A DNA stretch of 64,000 nucleotides. Origin: Amycolatopsis vancoresmycina. Its GTDB lineage: Bacteria; Actinomycetota; Actinomycetes; Mycobacteriales; Pseudonocardiaceae. Location: positions 45,311 to 109,310 of the forward strand of contig NZ_JNYY01000021.1 in NCBI RefSeq assembly GCF_000716785.1. The letters are read 5' to 3'. Below the pieces are notes generated by a model. The model worked only from the letters and a program-made list of their open reading frames with translations. It was not told the DNA's origin and ran no database searches. A program made the position numbers and the translations under genes. Below are positions 24,687-33,310 of this stretch, one piece after another. Position 1 is the first letter of the stretch. Each line of letters starts with the position of its first letter.

Positions 24687-26018
24687 TTATCCCTTCGTGG
24701 TGGAAAGCAGCTCGACGTTGGCGTCGAACTGCCAGAGCGGGTTGGGCTGGTCCCCGTCCGGGGTCCGCACCTGGAAGTAGCCGTTGACCTCCTTCGGCCC
24801 GTCGCCGTCGGCGACGTACCGCCCGTCCGAGGTGACGTCCAGCTGGTAGACGGCCGACCCGGTGGCGGCGACGCCGGGCAGGTGCCAGGAGACGACGCAC
24901 CGCCAGTCGTTGCCGGGCCCTTCGGGCTCGACGAGGCCGTCACCCTTGGTGCAGGCGGCGGTCGCCGCGAGCTGCGCTTCGGTGACTTCGGGGCGGTGCA
25001 GCTGCCCGGCCTGCAGGCGGTAGAGGTGCGCGAACGCCGTGGCGACCGACTGCTGCAGGTTGTCCTGGCCGATCCCGGAGCCCAGCGCGGGCGCCGCCGC
25101 GGCGATGATCCCGGCGGTGGCCGCGAAGAGCGCGGCCAGCGGCAGGACGGCGAGCGCGCGGCGCCGGGAGCCGTCGTGGGCGGCGTTGGTGAAGTCGCGG
25201 CGCACGAACAGCCAGTAGGCCAGCGCGGTCGCGGCGACGGCCCACGCGAGACCGACGCCGACGCCGATCAGCAGCGGGCCGAGCTGGCCGGGGTCGGTGA
25301 ACAGGCCGTTCCACGCGACGAAGGCGTAGCTGGGCAGCGCGAGCCGGACGGCGACAGGCAGCGGCAGCAGCTGGGCGAGCGCCATCGCGAGCGCGACGAC
25401 GGCGGGTAGCAGCAGCCCCATCGGCGACCGTCCCCAAAGGACGGACCCGAGCAGCCCGATCCCGGCGAGGGCGAGCGTCGGGGCGAGCACGCTCACCCAG
25501 GCGAGCAGGACTTTCGCGGCGGCGTCGCCGGGGGTGAGGAGGTGGCCGTCGAAGCCGACCAGGGCCCGGTTCCCGACCGCGAGCAGCCCGCCGGCGGTGC
25601 TGGAGACGGCCATCCCGGCCACGAGCAGCAGGATGACCGTGAGGCTGGCAAGCGCTTTCGCGGCGAAGATCCGCCGCGCGGACCGGACGGCGACGAGCAG
25701 GTGCCGCCACGTCCCGAGCCGGTCTTCGGCGGCGAACACGTCCCCGGCGACGACGGAGGTGAGCAGCGGAAGGGCGTAGGTGCCGGCGAACCCGAGCATG
25801 ACGAGCGGACCGGCCCACCCGGTGGCGTTCATCCACCGGCCGAAAAGGGTGTCGACCGGCAGGGAACTCTGCCGGCTGACCGCGGCGACGAAGACCGCGG
25901 GAGCGAGCCAGCAGGCGAGGACGAGCAGGCGGATGCGCCAGGTCGCGAAGAGCTTGACCAGCTCGAACCGGTAGGCGCGGGTGGTGGGGACGGGACGGAC
26001 GGAGGCATCGACGGTCAT
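24687..26018 (-). CDS. ABC-2 type transporter permease
   Basis: A 443-residue membrane protein with about seven hydrophobic helices, beginning YRFELVKLFATWRIRLLVLACWLAPAVFVAAV. A conserved cytoplasmic segment (DRLGTWRHLLVAVRSARRIFAAKAL) is typical of ABC-2 export permeases. Its C-terminal 140 residues after the last helix are soluble (ACTKGDGLVEPEGPGNDWRC to the end) and probably extracellular. AGGAGC precedes the ATG at 26018; an in-frame upstream extension to 26096 looks non-coding. It lies between its ATPase (26086-27000) and the phosphoesterase gene. Confidence 0.85.
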   Translation of the reverse strand: MTVDASVRPVPTTRAYRFELVKLFATWRIRLLVLACWLAPAVFVAAVSRQSSLPVDTLFGRWMNATGWAGPLVMLGFAGTYALPLLTSVVAGDVFAAEDRLGTWRHLLVAVRSARRIFAAKALASLTVILLLVAGMAVSSTAGGLLAVGNRALVGFDGHLLTPGDAAAKVLLAWVSVLAPTLALAGIGLLGSVLWGRSPMGLLLPAVVALAMALAQLLPLPVAVRLALPSYAFVAWNGLFTDPGQLGPLLIGVGVGLAWAVAATALAYWLFVRRDFTNAAHDGSRRRALAVLPLAALFAATAGIIAAAAPALGSGIGQDNLQQSVATAFAHLYRLQAGQLHRPEVTEAQLAATAACTKGDGLVEPEGPGNDWRCVVSWHLPGVAATGSAVYQLDVTSDGRYVADGDGPKEVNGYFQVRTPDGDQPNPLWQFDANVELLSTTKG

Positions 26019-26085
26019 CGGGGTGCTCCTGCGGGGCGGCGGGACGTTCGGGGCTGGCGGGCCGCGGCGGCCCGGCCGGGCGCGA

Positions 26086-27000
26086 TCACCGGCCACCTCC
26101 CTGCTCGGTCAGCGCGAGGAACGCGGCCTCCAGCGGGGACACGACCGGCGCGAGCTCCCGCACCGCCACGCCGTCCTGCACCAGGCGGCGGACCAGCTCG
26201 TCCAGCGCCGGGACCCGGGCGCGGATCACCAGGACCTCCGCGTCACCCCGGGCCGCCTTCTCCTCCGTGATCCCCCGCGTCTGCGCGAGCACGCGCCGCG
26301 CCGCCGCCGGGTCGGAGGTCCGCAGGCGGTAGGCGAGCTCGCTGTTCTCCGCCGACAGCTTGGCCGGCGGCCCGGTGAACACCACGCGGCCGGTGGCGAG
26401 GATCGTCACCTCCGCGCACAGCGCCTCGAGGTCGTCCATCCGGTGGCTGGAGAGCACCACCGTGGTGCCCGCCGCGGCCAGCCGGTCCAGGACGCCGTGG
26501 ACGTGCTTCTTGCCCGCCGGGTCCAGGCCGTTGGCCGGCTCGTCGAGCACCAGCAGGCGCGGTTCGGTGAGCAGGGCCGCGGCCAGGCCGAGCCGCTGGC
26601 GCATGCCGAGGGAGAACCCGCGCACCCGGTCGTCGGCGACGTCGGCGAGGCCGACCTGGTCGAGGACGTCACCCGGGTCCGCGCGGTGGCCGCCGAGCCT
26701 GGCCAGTGCCGTGAGGTTCTGCCGGGCGGTCAGCGACGGGTAGAGGCCGGGCCCGTCCACGAAGCCGGCGACACCGCCCGGCGACCGGCCGACCGGCGTG
26801 CCGAAGACGTCCAGCTCGCCTTCGTCGGCGACGGCCAGGCTCAGCAGCAGGCCGAGCAGCGTCGTCTTGCCGGCGCCGTTCGGGCCGACCAGGCCGTGGA
26901 TGTGGCCCGCCGCCACGTCGAAGTCGACGCCGTCCAGCGCGACGACGTCACCGAAGCACTTGGTGACCCCGCGCGCGCTCACTGCCAGTGGTGCGTCCAT
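26086..27000 (-). CDS. ABC transporter ATP-binding protein
   Basis: A 304-residue ATPase with Walker A GLVGPNGAGKTTL, the signature RGFSLGMRQRLGLA, Walker B LLVLDEPANGLDP and H-loop VVLSSHRMDD. It belongs to the drug/lantibiotic exporter type (CcmA/DrrA-like), with a C-terminal domain of about 90 residues. GGAAGG lies a few nt before the ATG at 27000. It energises the permease encoded 67 nt downstream. Confidence 0.93.
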   Translation of the reverse strand: MDAPLAVSARGVTKCFGDVVALDGVDFDVAAGHIHGLVGPNGAGKTTLLGLLLSLAVADEGELDVFGTPVGRSPGGVAGFVDGPGLYPSLTARQNLTALARLGGHRADPGDVLDQVGLADVADDRVRGFSLGMRQRLGLAAALLTEPRLLVLDEPANGLDPAGKKHVHGVLDRLAAAGTTVVLSSHRMDDLEALCAEVTILATGRVVFTGPPAKLSAENSELAYRLRTSDPAAARRVLAQTRGITEEKAARGDAEVLVIRARVPALDELVRRLVQDGVAVRELAPVVSPLEAAFLALTEQGGGR

Positions 27001-27335
27001 GGGTGCCTTCCGTTCCGCCTGCGCGAAGAAACTTAGGCACCGCAAATGACGGGGGCACGCGCGGCAAGTGAACGCTCCGGGAACGCCAGCCGACCGGCCA
27101 TCGCCGCGCCGGTGAAATGTCCGAGTTAACCGGCCGCTTGCCTTGGCGGGGCGGGCAACCCCTGTCCCACCACCCGGAAAACCCTTACCGAAATGGCGGT
27201 CAACCCCTATTCACCGCCATTTCGACATAGGAGCCGGTCATCTTGACACGGCATTCCGCGGTCAGGCATCGTCGAGAGACGAAGACCACATTCCCGGTTC
27301 TTCTTCCCGCATGACGAACCCACGGAGAACGAATC
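27001..27335. promoter_or_regulatory. Divergent intergenic region with 12-bp inverted repeat
   Basis: This 335-bp gap separates the ABC operon and the DUF5988 gene. It contains a perfect inverted repeat CGAAATGGCGGT/ACCGCCATTTCG with a 12-nt loop (27189-27224). A promoter-like pair on the plus strand follows it: TTGACA (27243-27248) and CATCGT (27267-27272), 18 nt apart. The repeat could be an operator for the DUF5988 gene or a hairpin. No gene is seen here. Confidence 0.5.
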
Positions 27336-27548
27336 ATGGCGAAGATCAGGGTGACGCTTTCCGGTGGTCCGGCCGAACTGGCCGAGCGGCACCGCGAATG
27401 GACGGTCGGCAGCATCGGCGAAATCGCCAAGGTCAGCTTCGGTGCCGGCTACGAACACTTCTCCCACGACGGCGAGTTCACGACCACCAGCGGCGGCGAC
27501 CAGGTCCCGGTGTTCGCCTGGTGCGGCCGCACGCGCGTCGCGGAGTGA
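27336..27548 (+). CDS. DUF5988 family small protein
   Basis: A 70-residue protein beginning MAKIRVTLSGGPAELAERH and ending VPVFAWCGRTRVAE, which matches the small actinobacterial DUF5988 family (LSGGPA...GYEHF...V-F-W...RT-VAE). Family members are often near natural-product genes and have no known function. CGGAG lies 9 nt before the ATG. A TTGACA/CATCGT promoter and a 12-bp inverted repeat lie upstream. Confidence 0.8.
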   Translation: MAKIRVTLSGGPAELAERHREWTVGSIGEIAKVSFGAGYEHFSHDGEFTTTSGGDQVPVFAWCGRTRVAE

Positions 27549-27617
27549 TCCGGAACCTCCACAAAACCTCCACAGGAAAACCGGCCGCCCGGCAATCGCG
27601 CCGAAGATAATGGCGGG

Positions 27618-28292
27618 GTGCTGACTGCGGAGCAGGTGAAGACCCATTGGTGGCGCGCGGCTGTCGCGGTGGCGGCCGTGGCGGTGGTCACGTTCTCGCG
27701 GGACGATCCGTTCGCCGGGCTGTTCGCGCTGGTCCCGATCCTCGTGTGGTGCGCGGCGGCGCGCTCCGGCCGCGCCGGCGTGGTGACCGGCCTGGTCCTG
27801 CTGGCGTTGCTGGCGTGGTTCGTGCTGCCGCGGGAACTGGGCCTGGCCGGGCCGTGGGTGCCGGCGGCGATCGAGGTCTACTGGCTGCACACCACGCTGG
27901 CGGCGGTGGTCTGCGCGATCGGCAGCCGCAAGCCCGGTCCGTGGCTGCTGCCGGCGTTCGGCGGCTTCGTCGTCACCGGCGGGGTGCTGGTCGCCGGGTG
28001 GCAGGAGGCCCCCAGCGACGAAGGCGTCCTGCCCGGTCCCGCGCAGCTGCGAATCATCGAGGACATCGACTGCGGGTCCGGCGGCTGCTGGCGCGTCGCG
28101 GAATCGACCGGCGACCACGCCGCCGAGGTGTGGCAGGCCCACCTGACGGCCCGCAACTTCACCCCGGCGCCGGCTCTCGACGGGGTGACGCGCTTCTGCC
28201 GGACCACCGGGCTCCTGGTGAACCACCAGACGTGCGCGGAGGTCCGGCCGCTCGCGCCGGACTCGGCGCGCGTGGAGTGGTACGTCGAATGA
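27618..28292 (+). CDS. Membrane protein of unknown function
   Basis: A 224-residue protein with four to five hydrophobic segments in the first 130 residues (AAVAVAAVAVVTF, FALVPILVWCAAA, VVTGLVLLALLAWFVL, TTLAAVVCAIG, FGGFVVTGGVLVAGW). A soluble C-terminal domain has four Cys residues (DIDCGSGGCWRV, RFCRTTG, QTCAEV) and is predicted outside the membrane. The GTG at 27618 lies 6 nt after a GATAAT -10 element (27606-27611), suggesting a leaderless transcript. I do not recognise a family. Confidence 0.75.
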   Translation: MLTAEQVKTHWWRAAVAVAAVAVVTFSRDDPFAGLFALVPILVWCAAARSGRAGVVTGLVLLALLAWFVLPRELGLAGPWVPAAIEVYWLHTTLAAVVCAIGSRKPGPWLLPAFGGFVVTGGVLVAGWQEAPSDEGVLPGPAQLRIIEDIDCGSGGCWRVAESTGDHAAEVWQAHLTARNFTPAPALDGVTRFCRTTGLLVNHQTCAEVRPLAPDSARVEWYVE

Positions 28293-28300
28293 GGAGCGGA

Positions 28301-28333
28301 GGTGGCGCGGCGGGGTGCAACCGCCGCGCCACC
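28301..28333. terminator. Bidirectional intrinsic terminator
   Basis: GGTGGCGCGGCGG and CCGCCGCGCCACC form a perfect 13-bp stem with a 7-nt loop. It lies exactly between the stops of the membrane protein gene (28292) and the convergent deacetylase gene (28340). Confidence 0.8.
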
Positions 28334-28339
28334 GTCCCC

Positions 28340-29002
28340 TCAGCCCGGCGCGACCGCCCGGCCGGTCTGCGGGGAGATCATGCCCGCGCACAACCCGCGG
28401 CTCGCCAGGTTCTGGGCGATCTGCGGAATGGCCGACAGCGTGTTGGCCGGCCATTCGTGCATCAGGATGACCTGCCCGTTCTGGAGCCGGCCGTTGGCCG
28501 CGACGATCGCACTGACGCTCGCGTTGTTCCAGTCTCCCGAATCGACGTCCCAGATGATCTGCCGCAGGCCGTACTTGGCCTCGACCGACTGGACCGTCGC
28601 GTTGGTTTCCCCGTAGGGCGGCCGGAACAGCCGGGGCGTACCGCCGCCCGCCGCCGCGATCGCCTGCTGGGTACGGGAGATCTCGGAATCCACCTGGGCC
28701 TGGCTCTGCTGGGTGAGGTGCGGGTGCGTGTAGCTGTGGTTGCCCACCCACATCCCGGCGCTCACCTCGGCCCGGACCTGGGCCGGGTACGCGGCGGCGT
28801 ACTGGCCCTCGTTGAACATCGTGGCCCGCAACCCGTTCTGCCGCAGCGCGTTCAGAATGGCCGGGGTGTGGGCGTTCGACGGCCCGTCGTCGAACGTCAG
28901 CCCGACGTACCCACCGCACGCGGCGGCCTGCGCCGGCGTGACGGCAACCGCACTCGCCACGGCGATGGCCGCCGTGGCCACGAAAGCACTCAGCCGGCGC
29001 AT
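28340..29002 (-). CDS. Secreted CE4 polysaccharide deacetylase (probable acetylxylan esterase)
   Basis: A 220-residue exported metal-dependent deacetylase of the NodB fold. The signal peptide ends at AQA (about residue 27). Motifs in order: TFDDGP with the catalytic base and metal Asp at 38-39, HSYTH with metal His residues 89 and 93, RPPYG (127-131), DVDSGDW and ILMHEW with His182. The sequence resembles streptomycete acetylxylan esterases. It starts 2 nt after the stop of a GH11 xylanase, so the pair would debranch and cleave acetylated xylan together. Confidence 0.9.
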   Translation of the reverse strand: MRRLSAFVATAAIAVASAVAVTPAQAAACGGYVGLTFDDGPSNAHTPAILNALRQNGLRATMFNEGQYAAAYPAQVRAEVSAGMWVGNHSYTHPHLTQQSQAQVDSEISRTQQAIAAAGGGTPRLFRPPYGETNATVQSVEAKYGLRQIIWDVDSGDWNNASVSAIVAANGRLQNGQVILMHEWPANTLSAIPQIAQNLASRGLCAGMISPQTGRAVAPG

Positions 29003-29004
29003 GA

Positions 29005-29670
29005 TCAGCCCACCGAGATGTTCGAGTTGCCGCTGCTCTGGTAACCCTCGGTGGCGAGGATCATGTAGTACTTGAAGTTGCCGAGCGGCATCCCGGCACG
29101 GCCCCAGGCGTCGAAGTGGTTGCCGGTGGTGATGCTGCCACCGGTCCGCCGCTGCTGCCGCACGCTCCAGTACTGGTTGAAGGTCTTGTTGCCTTCGACG
29201 GACGGCGCGTTGTACCGGGTCGTCTGGTAGATGTCGTACGTGCCGCCATCGCTGGTCACGGTGCCCTTGTAGGTGCCCGTCGGCCGCCAGCTGCCCCAGT
29301 TGTCGACGATGTAGTACTCGACGAGCGGGTTGGAGGTCCAGCCGTAGAGCGACAGGTAGCTGTTGCCGGAGGGGTTGAAGCTGCCGGAGTAGTTCACGGT
29401 CCGCCGGCTGCCGTTGCCCCAGCCCTTCCCGGCGACGAAGTTGTTGACGTTGCTCCAGTTGGTCCGGTAGTTCCCACCGGACCCGAGCGTCATGGAGACC
29501 GAGCCACCCCCGGCGCTCCAGAACGAGTAGTAGTACCCGTTGTTGTAGCCGGTCTGGTTGGTGGTGACGACCGTGTCGGCCCAGGCGGTACCGGGCAGCA
29601 ATGCGGCGACCAGCGCAAGGACGGCACCGCGGAAGAACATCCCGCTGCGGCCGCGTTTCTTGGTGAGCAT
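29005..29670 (-). CDS. Secreted GH11 endo-1,4-beta-xylanase
   Basis: A 221-residue exported xylanase with a beta-jelly-roll catalytic domain. The signal peptide ends near AWA/D32. The nucleophile is Glu118 in PLVEYYIVDNWG and the acid/base Glu208 in LATEGYQSSG, both family hallmarks. The thumb motif region YNAPSVEGNKTFNQYWSVRQ is present. There is no carbohydrate-binding module, unlike many streptomycete homologues. AGGAGG is 4 nt before the ATG at 29670. A GAAAGTTTC/GAAACTTTC operator lies 83 nt upstream of the start. It is co-transcribed with the CE4 deacetylase. Confidence 0.95.
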   Translation of the reverse strand: MLTKKRGRSGMFFRGAVLALVAALLPGTAWADTVVTTNQTGYNNGYYYSFWSAGGGSVSMTLGSGGNYRTNWSNVNNFVAGKGWGNGSRRTVNYSGSFNPSGNSYLSLYGWTSNPLVEYYIVDNWGSWRPTGTYKGTVTSDGGTYDIYQTTRYNAPSVEGNKTFNQYWSVRQQRRTGGSITTGNHFDAWGRAGMPLGNFKYYMILATEGYQSSGNSNISVG

Positions 29671-29752
29671 GCGTCCTCCTCGTCGAGGCTGGCAGGCAAG
29701 CCAGGATGGGAAAAAGCATGCGAGCGCCCCCACCGGTGGGGCAATCACTTTC

Positions 29753-29779
29753 GGAAAGTTTCGACCCGTGAAACTTTCC
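29753..29779. promoter_or_regulatory. Xylanase-type regulatory element (paired GAAA/TTTC)
   Basis: GGAAAGTTTC and GAAACTTTCC form a perfect 10-bp inverted repeat with a 7-nt spacer; each arm is itself a GAAA-N-TTTC palindrome, and a third overlapping one (CTTTCGGAAAG) lies just before. Palindromes of GAAA/TTTC type have been described upstream of actinomycete xylanase genes. Its position before the GH11-CE4 operon fits a xylan-responsive repressor site. Confidence 0.65.
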
Positions 29780-29812
29780 CGCGCCCGTCCCCGCAACCCG
29801 CCCCCGGAAGCC

Positions 29813-29860
29813 GGTCGTGAGTGGTAAGGCGAGTTAGAACTCCCCTTACCACTCACGACC
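29813..29860. repeat. Dispersed palindrome, copy 2 of 3
   Basis: GGTCGTGAGTGGTAAGG pairs with CCTTACCACTCACGACC; the centre reads cgagttAGaactcc. The central AG is the complement of the CT in the other two copies, so this copy lies in the opposite orientation. It sits downstream of the ABC permease gene (stop at 29902, minus strand) and upstream of the xylanase promoter. It would terminate read-through into the xylanase operon. Confidence 0.85.
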
Positions 29861-29901
29861 ACGCCCGAACACGGACGGTTCGGGGTTGGGGAACCCGGGT
29901 T

Positions 29902-32433
29902 CTATTCGCGTACACCTATGGCGTCGATCGGCCGCGCCCGCAGCGCCACCGAGGTAGCCACCCCGATGGCCACCATCCCGAGCACCGCCGCACCCCCGAT
30001 GATTCCGAAGTAGACAGACGCCCCACCGGCTGGAAGCGGATTCCCCCGCAGCGCAAAGTTCAACAGGGCCAACGGAACCACAGCCACCAGCGTCCCGAGA
30101 ACAACCGCAATCCCCACGGTGGCAACAGCCTCCAGCCGCATCATCCGGGTAACCTGACGCCGGTTCATCCCCATCAACCGCAGCAGCGCGAACTCCCGCC
30201 CCCGCTGCGCAGTGGTCAGCACCAGCGTATTGGCCACCGAAATCGCAAGGTACCCCACGATAACCCCAGCCGCGACAAGGTTGAGGTAGAACTGAGCCTG
30301 CCGATCACCACCTTCCGGAGCGGCCAGAACGGACGCCGGAGCCACCACCACCCCCGGGTAAGGCAGCGCACTCAGCGCCGAAGCCACCGAACCGGCGTCC
30401 ACCCCGGGCTGCCGCCGGACCAGCACCGAATCATCCAGCCGCCCACCGACGTGCTCCCGAGCCAGCGCAACCGGCAGCACGAAGTCACCGAACGCCAAAT
30501 CGTGCGTGTAGGTAGCCACCAGCCGCAGTTTCGCCGGCACACCGTCCCCGAAGTAGAACGACACCTCATCACCGATCTTCTTGTCCAGCCAGTCCGCCTC
30601 GGACCGGCTGAGCGCCACGGTCTCCCCGGTGAGGTCGGTCAGCCGCCCGGCATCGACACCCAGCTCGAGGGCGGCCCCCGCCCGGTCGCCGGCCAAGCCC
30701 TGCGCAGGCGTCCGCTGCACTTCCACGCTGTCCCCCACCGGCGTAGCCGTGACGACGGACGTGCGAACCACCGGCGTCGCCGCGGCAACCCCCGGCACCC
30801 GCCCGGCCGCCTCGGCCACCTCCGGCGAAACCCCACCCGGCGCGGTCAGCACGTAGTCGGCCGTCGTCGACCGGGCCGTTTCCTGCTGCGCCGCCGCGGT
30901 GCTGGCCGTCGGCCCGTAGAACGTGGCGAGTGCGAACGCCACCGCCAGCATCAGCGGGGTCATCGCCGCCGCGACGCGCCGGGCGTTGGCCTGGGCGTTC
31001 GCCCCCGCCAGGTACCCGCTGATCCGGAAGAGCCGGGCCAGCACCGGGCCGAGGAACCGCACCACCAGCCCGGTGACCTGCGGACCGACCACGGCCAGCC
31101 CGATGACGATCACCAGGGTGGCCATCGTCGAGATCGCGGCGGCGATATCACCGTGCAGGAACAGCGGGACGAGCGCGCCGCCGAAGCCGGCCGCCACCAG
31201 ACCCCAGCCGGTGAGCACCCGGACCCGGCCGAGCTCGCGCCGTTCAACCGCGGCCTCGCCCAGCGCCTCGACGGGCCGGATCGACGACGGCCGCCGCGAC
31301 GCCGCCCAGGCGGCCAGCCGGGCCGCGCCCAGGCCGAGCAGGACCGCGGCCAGCAGCGGGAGCGGGCTGATCGCCAGCCCGAAGTCGGCCGGGATCACGC
31401 CGATCGCGGCGAAGGCGTCACGCAGGCCGGAGGCGACCGCCAGGCCCAGCACGCTGCCCAGCACCCCGGCGACGAGCGCGACCAGCGTCGTCTCGGTGCC
31501 GATGAGCTTGCGGATCTGCTTCGGGGTGGCCGCGACCGCCCGCAGCAGCGCGAACTCCCGGCGGCGCTGGTTGATGGTCAGCGCCAGCGTGCTCGCCACC
31601 ACGAACACCGCGACGAGCAGCGCGAACCCGCCGAACGACCCGGCGATCGCCAGCAGCAGCACCCGCGTCTGGCTGACGTCGAGGAACTCGATGCTGCTGC
31701 GCTCGATGCCCGTGGTCACCTCGGCGCCGGCCACGACGGCGCGCACCCGGCCGGCGAGGGCCTCCGGCGCGACGCCCGGGTCGGCGAGGACGCCGACGGC
31801 GTGCACCTGCCCGGGCCGTCCGGCCAGCTCGGCGGCCCGTTCCGGGGTGAAGAACATCGAGGACTGGCGCGAGGTGCCGTCGACGACGCCGGTGACCTTG
31901 AACGTCTCCGGCACCGACCGGGTCATGATCCGCACCTGCCCGCCGATGCCGACGCCGGCCCGGCGCGCCAGGTCGGCGTCCAGCACGACGTCGCCGCCGG
32001 CCGCGGGCGCGTCGCCGCCGCGCAGGGTGAACGGCGCCAGCACCGCCGCGTCCCAGTTGTGGCCCAGCGACTCCCGCCCGCCGAGCACCTGCCCGTCGCG
32101 GGTGACGACCTGCGCCGGGAAGCTCTGTTCCGCGACCGCGGCGCGGACGCCGGGCACCGCGGCGATCCGGCCGGCCAGCGCCGCCGGCACCGACGGCTGC
32201 TCGCCGACCTGCTCGGAAGACAGGGCGTCGGCGCCGGGCGGGCGCACCGACTGGGTGCCACCGACGACGACGGCCGCGGCGGCGTACCGCTCGGTGGGGA
32301 CGCCGGCGCGCAGGCCGGACTCCATGAGGATGCCGCAGGCCGCCATGAGCGCGGTGCCGCACAGGACGGCGAGGAAGGCGCCGGCGAAACCGCCGAGCCG
32401 GCTGCGGATCGTCTGCCAGGCGAGGGTCAGCAT
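29902..32433 (-). CDS. FtsX/MacB-type ABC transporter permease
   Basis: An 843-residue membrane protein with duplicated FtsX domains. An N-terminal helix (GGFAGAFLAVLCGTALMAACGIL) is followed by a large extracytoplasmic domain, then helices around 250-460, a second extracytoplasmic domain (about 490-690), and three final helices. QRRREFALLRAVAATPKQIRKL and QRGREFALLRLMGMNRRQVTRM are the two copies of the cytoplasmic coupling motif. Such exporters move lipids, peptides or drugs across the membrane. It starts 3 nt after its ATPase and is divergent from a two-component system that probably controls both. Confidence 0.92.
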   Translation of the reverse strand: MLTLAWQTIRSRLGGFAGAFLAVLCGTALMAACGILMESGLRAGVPTERYAAAAVVVGGTQSVRPPGADALSSEQVGEQPSVPAALAGRIAAVPGVRAAVAEQSFPAQVVTRDGQVLGGRESLGHNWDAAVLAPFTLRGGDAPAAGGDVVLDADLARRAGVGIGGQVRIMTRSVPETFKVTGVVDGTSRQSSMFFTPERAAELAGRPGQVHAVGVLADPGVAPEALAGRVRAVVAGAEVTTGIERSSIEFLDVSQTRVLLLAIAGSFGGFALLVAVFVVASTLALTINQRRREFALLRAVAATPKQIRKLIGTETTLVALVAGVLGSVLGLAVASGLRDAFAAIGVIPADFGLAISPLPLLAAVLLGLGAARLAAWAASRRPSSIRPVEALGEAAVERRELGRVRVLTGWGLVAAGFGGALVPLFLHGDIAAAISTMATLVIVIGLAVVGPQVTGLVVRFLGPVLARLFRISGYLAGANAQANARRVAAAMTPLMLAVAFALATFYGPTASTAAAQQETARSTTADYVLTAPGGVSPEVAEAAGRVPGVAAATPVVRTSVVTATPVGDSVEVQRTPAQGLAGDRAGAALELGVDAGRLTDLTGETVALSRSEADWLDKKIGDEVSFYFGDGVPAKLRLVATYTHDLAFGDFVLPVALAREHVGGRLDDSVLVRRQPGVDAGSVASALSALPYPGVVVAPASVLAAPEGGDRQAQFYLNLVAAGVIVGYLAISVANTLVLTTAQRGREFALLRLMGMNRRQVTRMMRLEAVATVGIAVVLGTLVAVVPLALLNFALRGNPLPAGGASVYFGIIGGAAVLGMVAIGVATSVALRARPIDAIGVRE

Positions 32434-32436
32434 CGC

Positions 32437-33177
32437 TCACCACTCCCCGAGGTGCGTCATCCGCTCCGCCACCCGCTCGGGGGTGGGGTGCGCGAGGTGA
32501 CCGGCCAGCTTGCCGTCGGCCAGGAAGAGCACGCCGTGCGCGGCCGAGGCGGCGACCGGGTCGTGGGTGACCATCAGGACGGTCTGCCCCATGCCCTCGA
32601 CGACGGCGCGGAGCAGGTCCAGCACCTGCCGTCCGGTGCGGGTGTCGAGGGCGCCGGTCGGCTCGTCCGCGAGCACCACCTCGGGCCGGGTGACGAGCGC
32701 CCGCGCGATCGCGACGCGCTGCTGCTGCCCGCCGGACAGCTCCGCCGGGCGGTGCTCCAGCCGGTTCGCGATCCCCACGCCGTCGACGACCTCCCGCAGC
32801 CAGTGCGGGTCCGGCTTCTGCCCGGCGAGCCGCAGCGGCAGCGTGATGTTCTGCAGCACGTTCAGCGACGGCAGCAGGTTGTAGGCCTGGAAGACGAACC
32901 CGATGCGGGTGCGCCGCAGCCGGGTCAGCTCGCCTTCCTTCAGCCGGCCGATCTCGGTGCCGCCCAGCAGCACCCGCCCCGACGTCGGCCGGTCGAGGCC
33001 GGCCGCGCAGTGCAGGAAGGTGCTCTTGCCCGAGCCGGACGGGCCCATCACGGCGGTGAACGTCCCCCGCGCCACCCCGGCCGACACCCCGTCCAGCGCG
33101 GTGACCGCGCCGTCGCCGGAGCCGTACACCTTCCGCACCCCGGTCAGCTCCAGCGCGTACGCGCTCGCTGTGGTCAT
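32437..33177 (-). CDS. MacB/LolD-type ABC ATP-binding protein
   Basis: A 246-residue ATPase with Walker A VMGPSGSGKSTF, Q-loop VFQAYNLLP, signature ELSGGQQQRVAIARAL, Walker B VVLADEPTGALD and H-loop MVTHDP. These match the LolD/MacB group. GGGGAC precedes the ATG at 33177. It pairs with the FtsX permease directly downstream. The first gene after the divergent histidine kinase promoter region, it is probably activated by that system on envelope stress. Confidence 0.94.
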   Translation of the reverse strand: MTTASAYALELTGVRKVYGSGDGAVTALDGVSAGVARGTFTAVMGPSGSGKSTFLHCAAGLDRPTSGRVLLGGTEIGRLKEGELTRLRRTRIGFVFQAYNLLPSLNVLQNITLPLRLAGQKPDPHWLREVVDGVGIANRLEHRPAELSGGQQQRVAIARALVTRPEVVLADEPTGALDTRTGRQVLDLLRAVVEGMGQTVLMVTHDPVAASAAHGVLFLADGKLAGHLAHPTPERVAERMTHLGEW

Positions 33178-33310
33178 CTCTGTCCCCTTAAGACTGTCTC
33201 TTGCGTCCCAAGGAAAACTAGAAGCGCGAAGCCGCGGGTTCGATCCCGTGGAGAGGTGGATCGGGGGTAGCGCCAGCACCACCACGGTGGTGGGGTGGGA
33301 CACTGCCCGG

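Noticed and set aside
21633..25409. 1258-codon open frame on the plus strand across the phosphoesterase and permease genes
   Set aside because: It is antisense to well-recognised genes, rich in Arg/Val/Gly with no domain pattern; long shadow frames are expected at this GC content.
29821..33270. 1149-codon plus-strand frame
   Set aside because: Antisense shadow of the MacB-type permease and ATPase; low-complexity Arg/Pro/His composition.
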